A stretch of DNA of 8,477 nucleotides from positions 1 to 8,477 of the forward strand of contig NZ_JAJBUX010000074.1 of assembly GCF_020860125.1 (NCBI RefSeq). Direction: 5' to 3'. Shown in pieces: positions 1-6,416 of this stretch (its first letter is position 1; each line of letters starts with the position of its first letter). The stretch is from Cloacibacillus sp. GTDB taxonomy: Bacteria; Synergistota; Synergistia; Synergistales; Synergistaceae. Both the position numbers and the translations under genes were made by a program. The notes under the pieces were generated by a model. That model did not search any database and was not told the origin of the DNA. It saw only the letters and a program-made list of their open reading frames with translations.

Positions 1-46
1 TTATCTGTGGGAGTTGTAGAGTCTGGAGACATTGCGGCGCTGATGC

Positions 47-84
47 GGGGGGGTTGGGGGGGGGGGGTATTGGGGTATTGGGGG
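47..84 (+). repeat. G-run cluster with G-quadruplex pattern
   Basis: Four runs of guanine follow each other: seven (47-53), twelve (56-67), four (72-75) and five (80-84). They are separated by TT, TATT and TATT, and the 8-base unit TATTGGGG occurs twice in tandem (68-83). Four G-runs of at least four with loops of two to four bases match the standard intramolecular G-quadruplex pattern. The G12 homopolymer is also a typical site of slipped-strand length variation and of sequencing error. Confidence 0.7.
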
Positions 85-140
85 CCGGTTGCTGGATTGC
101 TGAGTTGTGTGATAAGGGAGAGGGCGAATCGGTAAGGTAA

Positions 141-410
141 AAGATAAATAGCGGCTTAGCTTCGGGTGAGGGAAGAGATAAGTAACAATGTTTTTTGGCG
201 CCCTCTCTGAGGGAGCTCCCCGCGAAGCGGGGTGAGGGAGAGTTGACCTTATGTTCTTCCGCGGCTTTCGCCGCGGGCTCTGTTTGGCGCGGTTCCCGCG
301 CCAAACAGAGCAACACTCCTTCAGTCTCGGCGAAAAAACACCGCCGAGCCAGCTCCCTCGGAGAGGGCGCCTTTAAGGGCAAAGTCAAAAGCTAAATCGC
401 TATTTATCTC
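141..410. repeat. Outer imperfect inverted repeat enclosing the hairpin array
   Basis: Bases 141-160 and the reverse complement of 391-410 agree at 17 of 20 positions. The shared core is GATAAATAGCG followed by TTAGC. With small gaps the similarity seems to continue outward to about 131 on the left and 424 on the right. The hairpin array at 197-371 lies inside. This may be an older non-autonomous element into which, or together with which, the array moved. There is no coding capacity. Confidence 0.45.
197..371. mobile_element. MITE-like hairpin-array element
   Basis: The ends are 21-bp terminal inverted repeats, 197-217 and 351-371, matching at 20 of 21 positions; both outer ends read GGCGCC. 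Inside lie four perfect hairpins: 218-223 with 227-232 (6 bp, loop GAA); 259-265 with 270-276 (7 bp); 278-292 with 296-310 (15 bp, loop TTC); and 326-332 with 342-348 (7 bp). There is no transposase. The GAGGGAGCT-type ends recall small dispersed intergenic repeats I remember from gut Clostridia and relatives, but I could not search for copies. Alternatives are a structured RNA or a folded DNA repeat spread by an enzyme encoded elsewhere. Confidence 0.6.
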
Positions 411-424
411 TTTTTGCCTACCCA

Positions 425-704
425 TAGGAAATCGGCGTTTGTGAGCAGAGAACCAAAACGCGAGTTTTTGCGTTTTGTGTGATAAGTGAGAAAGGAAATC
501 TTCGATTTCAGTTTTCGAACTTATAGTTTTCCCACCAAGCGCTCAGTTTCTTCATCAGAAATCAGAAGTGCAAATAACGAAATAACTGGGGGCTTGGTAA
601 GTACAGGCGCACTAAAGTGCGGCGACAGCAAGGCAATGTCCCCGCCAAGGGGCGGGGACATTTTCAAATTATCCATATTAGTGCGTATAAACGCCGATTT
701 CCTA
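425..704. repeat. Segment bounded by perfect 16-bp inverted repeats
   Basis: TAGGAAATCGGCGTTT at 425-440 is exactly the reverse complement of 689-704. The 248 bases between have no gene but several small hairpins: 454-461 with 470-477 (8 bp), 608-613 with 616-621 (6 bp) and 635-646 with 651-662 (12 bp). No clear target-site duplication is visible outside the repeats. The right arm ends on the stop codon (702-704, read on the minus strand) of the dehydrogenase gene, so the repeat supplies that stop. It may be a small transposable element, or a long-range stem at the 3' end of the operon transcript. Confidence 0.55.
635..662. other. 12-bp perfect hairpin near the operon end
   Basis: AATGTCCCCGCC (635-646) pairs perfectly with 651-662 around the loop AAGG. 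It lies about 40 bases past the stop codon of the last minus-strand gene. Read on the minus strand, the stem is followed by GCCTTGC, which is not a U-run, so it is not a textbook intrinsic terminator for the operon. Read on the plus strand, it is followed by only a short T run. It could still pause or terminate transcription, protect the 3' end, or be a REP-like palindrome. Confidence 0.5.
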
Positions 705-1481
705 GCTGTGGCAGTTCTCGGTAAAGCCGTCTATGGTCATCACCTGTCCCGATATTTTCGCTCCCGAGGGCGAGCAGAGGTAGAGGCACATATCTGCGAT
801 GTCCTGCGCCCCCACGAAGGTCCGCAGCGCGGTCTGGGAGGTGTACCCGGAGCGTACCGCCTCCGGCGAAATCCCCAGCGCCGCCGCCTCGCGCCTGATG
901 ACGCCCTCTATCCGCTCACCCTCGACACAGCCGGGACAGACGGCGTTGGCCCTGATGCCGAATTCTCCGAGTTCGAGGGCGAGTGTCTTGGTGAAGCCGA
1001 TGACGGCCCATTTGGAGGCCGCGTAGGGAGAGCGGTGCGGATAGGCGAAGAGGCTCGCGGTGGAGCCCATGTTGACGATTCCGCCGCCTCCCGCCTTTAT
1101 CATCATCGGCGCGGCGAATTTCGCGCAGAAGAACTGGCTGTCGATATTTGTACACATCGTGCGCCGCCACTCCTCCGGCTCGACCTCGTCAACGCGCGCC
1201 GTCGGCCCCGCGACGCCCGCGTTGTTTATGAGAAAGTCAAGGCCGCCGAGACGCTCTTTTATATCCGCGAAGAGCCTCTCAACATCTTCAAAGCGGGAGA
1301 CGTCCGCCCGCGTGTATGTGAGCCCCGGCAGCTCCGCGGCGCGCCGTTCGAGCTTCTCCGCGGTGCGGGCGCAGATGTGGACGGAGGCGCCCGCCCAGTA
1401 AAAGCTCTCGGCGATCACCGCGCCGATGCCGTCAGCCCCCGCCGTCACCAGTACCCGTTTGCCCTTAAAAGCCGTCTCCAT
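702..1481 (-). CDS. Short-chain dehydrogenase/reductase (classical SDR)
   Basis: This is a 259-residue NAD(P)-dependent oxidoreductase of the classical SDR family, presumably cytoplasmic, interconverting an alcohol and a ketone. The Rossmann glycine motif reads TAGADGIG (residues 13-20), a variant of TGxxxGIG. NNAG is at 86-89, and the catalytic tetrad is complete: Asn112, Ser140, Tyr153, Lys157 (YAASK). Strand beta-2 ends in Ala38-Arg39 rather than an acid, which weakly favours NADP(H). The length is normal for the family. The ATG start has a good Shine-Dalgarno (AGGAG) that overlaps the stop codon of the upstream lyase-fold gene, with 9 bases between the genes, so translation is probably coupled. 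It is the last gene of the operon. The C-terminus (IDGFTENCHS) ends inside one arm of a 16-bp inverted repeat. The substrate is unknown; it presumably acts on the product of the neighbouring lyase-like protein or on the imported compound. Confidence 0.9.
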   Translation of the reverse strand: METAFKGKRVLVTAGADGIGAVIAESFYWAGASVHICARTAEKLERRAAELPGLTYTRADVSRFEDVERLFADIKERLGGLDFLINNAGVAGPTARVDEVEPEEWRRTMCTNIDSQFFCAKFAAPMMIKAGGGGIVNMGSTASLFAYPHRSPYAASKWAVIGFTKTLALELGEFGIRANAVCPGCVEGERIEGVIRREAAALGISPEAVRSGYTSQTALRTFVGAQDIADMCLYLCSPSGAKISGQVMTIDGFTENCHS

Positions 1482-1490
1482 CTTTTTCTC

Positions 1491-3038
1491 CTAATACATC
1501 TTTCCGATGCGGCGTTCGGCGATCTCCCGTATTCTGCCGGAGTGCACCAGTTCGCGCGCCCACTCCATATCGGGAGAGATGTAGTGATCGTTTTCCATGA
1601 AGGGCGCCCTTTCGCGCACCGCCGCGCCGACGGCGGCGGTCGCCTCGGAGAGCGGCAGCCCCTTTTGCACGCGCAGGTCGGCGGCCTGCACCGCGGTGAG
1701 CAGTTCGTTGCCGAGGACGTATTCCGCGAGCCTCACAACTTTGCAGGCTTTCATCGCGGCGTTGTATCCCATGCTCACGTAGTCCTCCTGGAAGGCGCAG
1801 GTAGGGACGGAGTCGACGGAGGCCGGATGTGAAAGCATGCGGATCTCACCCAGCAGCCCCGCGGAGGAATATTGGACGATCATGTAGCCGCTGTTCTCTC
1901 CGGGGTTCGCCACGAGAAACGGCGGCAGGCCGCTCACATGCTCGTTGACCATGCGGTCGGTGCGCCGTTCGGAAATTTTCGCGAGGTAGCCCATCGCGAT
2001 GCAGATGGAGTCGCTTTCAATGCCGACGAAACCGGAGTCGCTGTTGCAGGCGCTCAGCACTTCGCCGCTCGGATGGATGATGGGGTTGTCGTCGCAGGAG
2101 TTCATCTCGGTCTGGATCGCCGCGACGGCGTCGTTTACGGTCTTTCTCGCCGCTCCGTGCGCCTGCGGCACGCAGCGCAGTGAGAGCGCGTCCTGGAGGT
2201 TTTTGCCGCCGGTCTCTTTCAAGAAGGCGCTGTCCGCCAGTATTTTTCTCACATGTTCCGCCGTGGCGGCCTGTTCCCTGTGGGGCTTTACCGCCATCAC
2301 CCGTTCGTCAAAGGCTTTGAGGTTCGCGGTCAAGGCCTCAAGCGTGCACGAGGCGATGACGTCGGCGGAGGCCACGAGGTTTCTCGCGTCATAGGCCGCG
2401 ATGGCCCCCATGGCGGTTATTGAGGTGCAGCCGTTGACGAAGCATAGCCCCTCTTTGTAGCTCGGCGTGAAGGGGGTTATCCCGGCACGCCGCAGCGCCT
2501 CGCCGCCGTCGAGCAGTTCGCCCTGGTAGTAGGCCCGCCCCTCTCCTGTAAGGACGAGCGCCGCGTGCGCCTCCGCGTCGAGGTAGCCGACGGAGCCGTG
2601 CAGCGGCACCCACGGGGTGACGCCTTTGTTGAGCAGCTCCGCGATCAGCGCCAGCGCCTCGAAGCGCGCGCCGGAGACGCCGCTGCCCACGTTGGCAAGC
2701 ATCATGAAGAGCATTCCGCGCACGGTCTCCTCTTCCATCGGCTCGCCGACGGTGGTACAGTGGGTCAGCATCGTATTTTTCTGATAGCGGATCGCCGACT
2801 CTTCTGGGATCGCCCGCTTCACGTTCTCCCCCAGTCCCGTCGTGATGCCGTACATGCGACGCTTCTCACGGACGAAACGGTCCACAAGGGCGCGGCATCT
2901 GTCGACGCGCTCCCGGTAATTTTCGCTGAAGGAGACTTTCGCGCCGAATCTCGCCACGGCGATTAGGTCTTCAAGCCTTATTTCTTTATCAAGAACGACC
3001 TCTTTTATATCTCTCGGCTCCGCAGTTGCCATGTTCAC
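1491..3038 (-). CDS. HAL/PAL-family lyase homologue lacking the MIO triad
   Basis: This 515-residue protein has the length and fold signature of histidine/aromatic ammonia-lyases. From memory of Pseudomonas putida HAL, the following residues are conserved: Tyr63 in YGITTGLG (HAL Tyr53), His93 (His83), Asn202 in VNG (Asn195), Gln282 and Arg288 in LQDALSLRC (Gln277, Arg283), and Glu418 in QEDYVSM (Glu414). However, the MIO-forming Ala-Ser-Gly that normally follows GSVG is absent. GSVG (148-151) is followed directly by YLDAEAHAALVL, and the numbering offset drops from +10 to +7 across this point, meaning three residues are missing. HAL Tyr280 is Leu285, and Phe329 aligns near Ser333. The frame is intact, so this is divergence rather than decay. 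Conventional ammonia-lyase activity is therefore doubtful and the reaction is unknown. The start is GTG (3036-3038) behind a GGGGGA ribosome site; an ATG two codons inside (3030-3032) is the alternative. About 36 bases separate it from the upstream gene. Confidence 0.85.
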   Translation of the reverse strand: MNMATAEPRDIKEVVLDKEIRLEDLIAVARFGAKVSFSENYRERVDRCRALVDRFVREKRRMYGITTGLGENVKRAIPEESAIRYQKNTMLTHCTTVGEPMEEETVRGMLFMMLANVGSGVSGARFEALALIAELLNKGVTPWVPLHGSVGYLDAEAHAALVLTGEGRAYYQGELLDGGEALRRAGITPFTPSYKEGLCFVNGCTSITAMGAIAAYDARNLVASADVIASCTLEALTANLKAFDERVMAVKPHREQAATAEHVRKILADSAFLKETGGKNLQDALSLRCVPQAHGAARKTVNDAVAAIQTEMNSCDDNPIIHPSGEVLSACNSDSGFVGIESDSICIAMGYLAKISERRTDRMVNEHVSGLPPFLVANPGENSGYMIVQYSSAGLLGEIRMLSHPASVDSVPTCAFQEDYVSMGYNAAMKACKVVRLAEYVLGNELLTAVQAADLRVQKGLPLSEATAAVGAAVRERAPFMENDHYISPDMEWARELVHSGRIREIAERRIGKMY

Positions 3039-3074
3039 AATTATTCCCCCTGTTTTATCGCTGAAAAGTTTTTA

Positions 3075-3626
3075 TTAAAATGTCCGTTTTACGCTGCAGC
3101 CGTCCGCGGCGATCGGAAGGTAGTAGACCTTCGCGCCCTCCCGCGGTTCGCCGAAGAAGGCGACGTGATAGGGGCGAAAGACGCTTTCGACCTTCAATAC
3201 CTCGAGCGACAGATTCCCCCCGACGCGGCGGCACAGGATGCGGCGCACGAGGGCGTTGCCGCGCGTTATGAGCGTCTCGTCGGAGAAATCGGAGAGCTGG
3301 ACCTCATCCTCGCCAACCTCGCTCTCCACGGTCTCGACGCCGCGCCGGTCGTAGTAGGAGACGCCGCAGGTGGAGCCGTTGGCGATCATCTCTATCTTAC
3401 TTTTCCGTGGCAACGCGCCGCGGCGGAAGAGCCTTTCGAACAGAGGCGGCGGCGAGGTTATCTCAAAGGTGATGAGCCTGTTTTCAATATAGAGGGTCTT
3501 CATCACGATATTCTCTTTTCCCTTTCCGGAGAAGAGTCTGGCGATGAAGCCCTTGCGGGCCGCATCTCTCTTCGCCTCTTCGCGGCTTTTTTTTATGGCA
3601 AAGTTCCTGATTATCATACAGGACAC
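3075..3626 (-). CDS. Hypothetical protein of 183 residues
   Basis: I do not recognise this protein. It is predicted soluble: no signal peptide or membrane helix is visible. The first 40 residues are strongly basic (KKSREEAKRDAARKGF, then LFSGKGK), and the rest looks like a mixed alpha/beta domain. The distinctive C-terminus runs FRPYHVAFFGEPREGAK, then VYYLPIAADG, and ends KRTF. The start is uncertain. The longest form begins with GTG (3624-3626) without a clear Shine-Dalgarno; an ATG lies three codons in (3615-3617). A third option is the ATG at 3501-3503 (residue 42), preceded by a purine-rich AAAGAGA and giving 142 residues. It sits between the transporter pair and the lyase-fold gene in the same direction with short gaps, so it belongs to the operon. 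It could be an accessory or assembly factor of the lyase-like protein; that is only inference. Confidence 0.6.
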   Translation of the reverse strand: MSCMIIRNFAIKKSREEAKRDAARKGFIARLFSGKGKENIVMKTLYIENRLITFEITSPPPLFERLFRRGALPRKSKIEMIANGSTCGVSYYDRRGVETVESEVGEDEVQLSDFSDETLITRGNALVRRILCRRVGGNLSLEVLKVESVFRPYHVAFFGEPREGAKVYYLPIAADGCSVKRTF

Positions 3627-3655
3627 CGGCTATTTGGAACGGCGGCCCGACGCGG

Positions 3656-3892
3656 TCACCGTTTTTTACCGGCCGCCCGGGAGAAGGCGAAGACCTGCCC
3701 CACGTATTTGAGGAATATCCACAGCGTCACGAGCATCGCGCTGTAGGGCAGCAGTCTGCCGAGCACGATATCGACGTCGTGCATCATGCAGTAACCGATA
3801 AATACCGCCTCGAGGGCAAAGCAGAGGCAGAGCGCGCCGTCTATTCCGATCCAGGATATTTTCAGTTCGTTGTTTTTGTCGTTATTTGCCAT
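3656..3892 (-). CDS. Small two-helix membrane protein beside the symporter
   Basis: This 78-residue protein has two hydrophobic segments, about residues 16-37 and 46-68, and a basic tail (RAAGKKR). That predicts a helical hairpin with both ends in the cytoplasm. The ATG start has an excellent Shine-Dalgarno (AGGAGG, 3901-3906) with 8 bases of spacing, and this site overlaps the stop codon of the symporter gene (TAGGAGG). The two are thus probably translated together. Small membrane proteins next to SSS carriers are known, for example YhdT beside the pantothenate carrier PanF and the small subunits of two-part Na+/solute symporters. I see no specific motif tying this one to either family. A role as carrier subunit or stabiliser is inference. 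Confidence 0.75.
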   Translation of the reverse strand: MANNDKNNELKISWIGIDGALCLCFALEAVFIGYCMMHDVDIVLGRLLPYSAMLVTLWIFLKYVGQVFAFSRAAGKKR

Positions 3893-3904
3893 TTCGCCAT
3901 CCTC

Positions 3905-5326
3905 CTAACATCTGATCGTCTTCTGATCGTCGAAGCCGGTCTCTTTTCCAATCCTGCTGCCTATCATCCAGAAGATAAATGAGAGCGGCAGGGATACGAG
4001 TATCGGTTCAAGGGCGCCGAAGCTCTCCGATATGACCACCGGGCAGAGCGAGAGCCAGGCGAAAGAGAGGCCGCCGGCTCCCATGGAGAGCAGCCCCGCC
4101 ATCTGCGTCTTTCTGCCGCTGTACATCAGCGCCATCAGCACGGGGACGAAGCCCGTCGACATCCAGAGGCTGATGAGGAAGACGAAGGCGTCGTAGACAA
4201 GCGTGAAGCGGAAGGCCAGGCAGAGCCCGATTACTCCGAGGATACAGGCTCCGAGCCTGCTCAGGTTGACGAGTTTTTTGTCGCTGAGCTCTTCCTTCGC
4301 GAAGATCCTCGCGTAGATATCTTTGGCGAGGGTCGTTCCCCCGATCAGGTAGTAGCTGTCAAGCGTTGAGATGATCGCGCCGAAGAGGCCGATTATAAAC
4401 AGGGCGCGGATGCCGACCGGCAGATGCGAAAGCACCATCTGCACGTAGGCCAGCTCCGGCTGCGCGCCGGGATATTTTACGTGCACGACCATGCCCGCGA
4501 TATTGGTGACCGCGTCGAAGATGAGCCAGAGGCAGAAGCAGGTGAGCATCGCGCGGCGGCCGGTCTTCGCCGTGTTGCTTGCCGAAAAACGCTGGTAGAA
4601 GCTGGGGTCGGCGTAGACGTTGATGCAGAGCAGCACGAGCATCAGCGCCTTCGTGACGGACATGCCCGCGACGGGGCTTGTAAAGGCGGGGTCGCTCGCG
4701 GTCGCCGCCCTGATACCGGCCATACCGCCGACGCTGTCATATATCTGCGGAAAGACCATGCAGACGCTCATTATCATGAAAAAGAAAAAGATCATATCCG
4801 TTACGGCGACGCCCATAAGGCCGCCGAGGCAGGTCAGCGCGATCGTCAGTACGACGACGAAGATGCCGAGGTAAACCTTATTGACGCCCCAGGCCGCCTC
4901 GCCGATAAATCCCGTCGCCGTTATCTCTCCCAGCTGCGAACAGTACATGAAGAGGAATATCGAGGCGATCACCGCCGCGGCCTTGCCGTAGGCGTGATCT
5001 ATGACGTCGGGGATCGTAACGTCGGCGCGCACATGGATGCGCGGCCCGACCCAGAGGGCGAGCGGAAAGCGGACGGCATGAGCGCCGATGGACCAGATAA
5101 ACCAGGTGGCCATGCCGAAGACGGAGGCGTAGCCGATGGTTCCCACCACGCCCACGCCGCCGTACCATGAGGCGACGAGCGTTCCCACCACAAGAGACCA
5201 CGGCAGGCTGCGGTTCGCGAGATAATAGCTCTCCATGTCGGTTATCGACTTGGAGAAGTAGTAGCCTATCCCAAGCACGCCGATGACGGTAAATACGATG
5301 ACGATGTTGTCGATGCCAGTTAACAT
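3905..5326 (-). CDS. Na+/solute symporter, SSS (SLC5) family
   Basis: This is a 473-residue polytopic inner-membrane carrier expected to couple solute uptake to the sodium gradient. About 12-13 hydrophobic segments are visible. Family signatures include SYYLANRSLPW (33-43) after the first helix, DPSFYQRFSASNTAKTGRRA (240-259), and ISTLDS (319-324) with Ser320-Thr321 at the position of the conserved Na2-site hydroxyls. Length is normal for the family. The substrate cannot be read from sequence; candidates in the family include amino acids, carboxylates and vitamins. The ATG start (5324-5326) follows a GGGAG site about 10 bases upstream. In the 46-base gap after the Fe-S gene, the GGGAG could pair with an upstream CTCC, a possible minor control of translation. 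Its place between the Fe-S gene and the enzyme genes suggests that it imports the substrate of the pathway. Confidence 0.9.
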   Translation of the reverse strand: MLTGIDNIVIVFTVIGVLGIGYYFSKSITDMESYYLANRSLPWSLVVGTLVASWYGGVGVVGTIGYASVFGMATWFIWSIGAHAVRFPLALWVGPRIHVRADVTIPDVIDHAYGKAAAVIASIFLFMYCSQLGEITATGFIGEAAWGVNKVYLGIFVVVLTIALTCLGGLMGVAVTDMIFFFFMIMSVCMVFPQIYDSVGGMAGIRAATASDPAFTSPVAGMSVTKALMLVLLCINVYADPSFYQRFSASNTAKTGRRAMLTCFCLWLIFDAVTNIAGMVVHVKYPGAQPELAYVQMVLSHLPVGIRALFIIGLFGAIISTLDSYYLIGGTTLAKDIYARIFAKEELSDKKLVNLSRLGACILGVIGLCLAFRFTLVYDAFVFLISLWMSTGFVPVLMALMYSGRKTQMAGLLSMGAGGLSFAWLSLCPVVISESFGALEPILVSLPLSFIFWMIGSRIGKETGFDDQKTIRC

Positions 5327-5372
5327 GAATCCAACACTCCCTTTTTTAGGAGGCCGACGGAGCGGCGCTCCT

Positions 5373-6314
5373 TTAGATTTTTTCTATCGAAATGGCGCCG
5401 ACGGGGCAGTGGTTTTTGCAGACGGTACAGCCCCAGCAGTCCCTTTCTTCAAATATCACCCGTTTGCCGGCGCGCCGGAAGGCCCGGAAGTTGCATATCT
5501 TCGCGCACTTGCCGCAGCCGACGCACTTTTTCTCATCCCAGAGGATACGGTATCTCCGCTTCGGCCATACGCCCTGCGCGCCGATTCTGCGCGAAGCCCT
5601 GATGGGATAGCAGCAGTCCCCGCAGCAGTTGCAGATTGCCGCCATCTCCTCGGAGGTGTGCATGAGGCCGTTCCTGTCGGCGAGAATGATGATCTTCTTC
5701 GCCTCCTCTTTTGTCAGCGGCCTTCCGTGGCCGCGGTCCCATTCGGAGTTGATCTCCCTGTTGAAGAGGATACAGACGCCGCGCGGCCTGTCGCAGTTCA
5801 TCGCGACGCTCTTGCAGTTGCAGGGGGCCACGTACGGCTCGAAGCCGAGGGAATCTATCAGCGCAAGCGTCTCTTCGAGCGTATAGAAAAAGGCGTTCTC
5901 TATGAGCCCCTCTCCCATCAGCGCGGCTTCGAGGCGGGGCTTCGCCTTTTCCATATACTGTGCCACATACCATTCGTCGATCTTTTTGCGCTCCTCCGCG
6001 GGAATCTTCGCCCAAAGCTCTGGCTCGTACTGAGCAAAAAAGGCCAGACGCCGGTAAAAATTGGCGGGACGGTAAAAAATGGTCCCCCCATTTTCGGCCT
6101 TATCGAGGACGCCGCGCGAATAGGCCTCTCTGATAAAGGCGTCTGGATCGCCGGTTATCTTTAGTTTTTTCAGCAGTGAATGGAGCTCTTCAATCGAGTA
6201 GTCCCGTCCATCCGCCGCGCAGAGAAAACGGTACTCTTCATCGTTCAGAAAAAAATCCGTGAAGGGGAGGGCAGATTCTGGTATTTCAAACAATTTTGCA
6301 GCCTTGTCATGCAT
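5373..6314 (-). CDS. Cysteine-rich 4Fe-4S dicluster protein
   Basis: A 313-residue iron-sulfur protein and the first gene of the operon. The first ~150 residues are charged and helical without cysteine clusters. Then come CNCK (165-168), NC (173-174) and VC (180-181), then CNCCGDCC (228-235), and finally a bacterial-ferredoxin domain. In that domain CVGCGKCAKIC (264-274) and CWGCTVCKNHCP (293-304) should bind two [4Fe-4S] clusters. The CNCK and CNCCGDCC regions may hold further metal. It probably transfers electrons in the cytoplasm, but its partner is unknown. I chose the ATG at 6312-6314, giving MHDKAAKLFEIPESALPF, because it has an upstream GAGAGGAAG and a sensible N-terminus. The frame is open 17 codons further to a TTG at 6363-6365, which lacks a ribosome site and falls in the likely promoter region. 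A GTG at 6321-6323 is another option. Confidence 0.8.
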   Translation of the reverse strand: MHDKAAKLFEIPESALPFTDFFLNDEEYRFLCAADGRDYSIEELHSLLKKLKITGDPDAFIREAYSRGVLDKAENGGTIFYRPANFYRRLAFFAQYEPELWAKIPAEERKKIDEWYVAQYMEKAKPRLEAALMGEGLIENAFFYTLEETLALIDSLGFEPYVAPCNCKSVAMNCDRPRGVCILFNREINSEWDRGHGRPLTKEEAKKIIILADRNGLMHTSEEMAAICNCCGDCCYPIRASRRIGAQGVWPKRRYRILWDEKKCVGCGKCAKICNFRAFRRAGKRVIFEERDCWGCTVCKNHCPVGAISIEKI

Positions 6315-6416
6315 TTTATACACCGCTTCCTCTCTATCATTGACAGTTAAGCAAAGCAATATCAAAGGTAATACACAACCATTTGGAGCAAAACTACAGA
6401 CTCTTTTTGAAATTTT

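Larger units (their letters stand above)
1..701. other. Gene-free, repeat-rich intergenic region
   Basis: I see no convincing protein-coding gene, tRNA or rRNA here. Two plus-strand frames stay open from the window edge (one to a stop at 133-135), so the tail of an upstream gene cannot be excluded. However, both run through a long G tract with low-complexity translation. The rest is a succession of inverted repeats and hairpins, listed separately. The region lies beyond the 3' end of the minus-strand operon, so it probably also serves as its transcription-termination zone, although no canonical stem plus U-run is visible in that orientation. Confidence 0.6.

Noticed and set aside
195..395. 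66-codon open frame across the hairpin-array element
   Set aside because: It is made from inverted repeats with no Shine-Dalgarno; the RNA/DNA structure explains the sequence better than a protein does.
635..662. Intrinsic terminator of the minus-strand operon
   Set aside because: The stem is excellent, but on the minus strand it is followed by GCCTTGC rather than a U-run. I list it only as a hairpin.
1..700. CRISPR array or tRNA/rRNA in the repeat-rich region
   Set aside because: The repeats are inverted and of different kinds, without regular direct repeats and spacers, and no cloverleaf is recognisable.
486..1832. 448-codon open frame on the plus strand
   Set aside because: It runs antisense through the clear SDR and lyase-fold genes, has no ribosome site, and its translation is rich in Arg/His/Gly without recognisable motifs. 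It is a shadow of GC-rich genes on the other strand.
1491..3038. Annotation as histidine ammonia-lyase (hutH)
   Set aside because: The MIO triad and the Tyr280 equivalent are missing and no other hut gene is nearby, so the symbol would misstate the function.
4424..5170. 248-codon plus-strand open frame inside the symporter gene
   Set aside because: The translation is dominated by His, Asp, Arg and Ala, as expected from reading a membrane-protein gene antisense. There is no start signal.
6315..6365. N-terminal extension of the Fe-S protein to a TTG codon
   Set aside because: TTG is a rare start, there is no ribosome site before it, and the stretch lies in the likely promoter. The ATG at 6312-6314 gives a more natural N-terminus.
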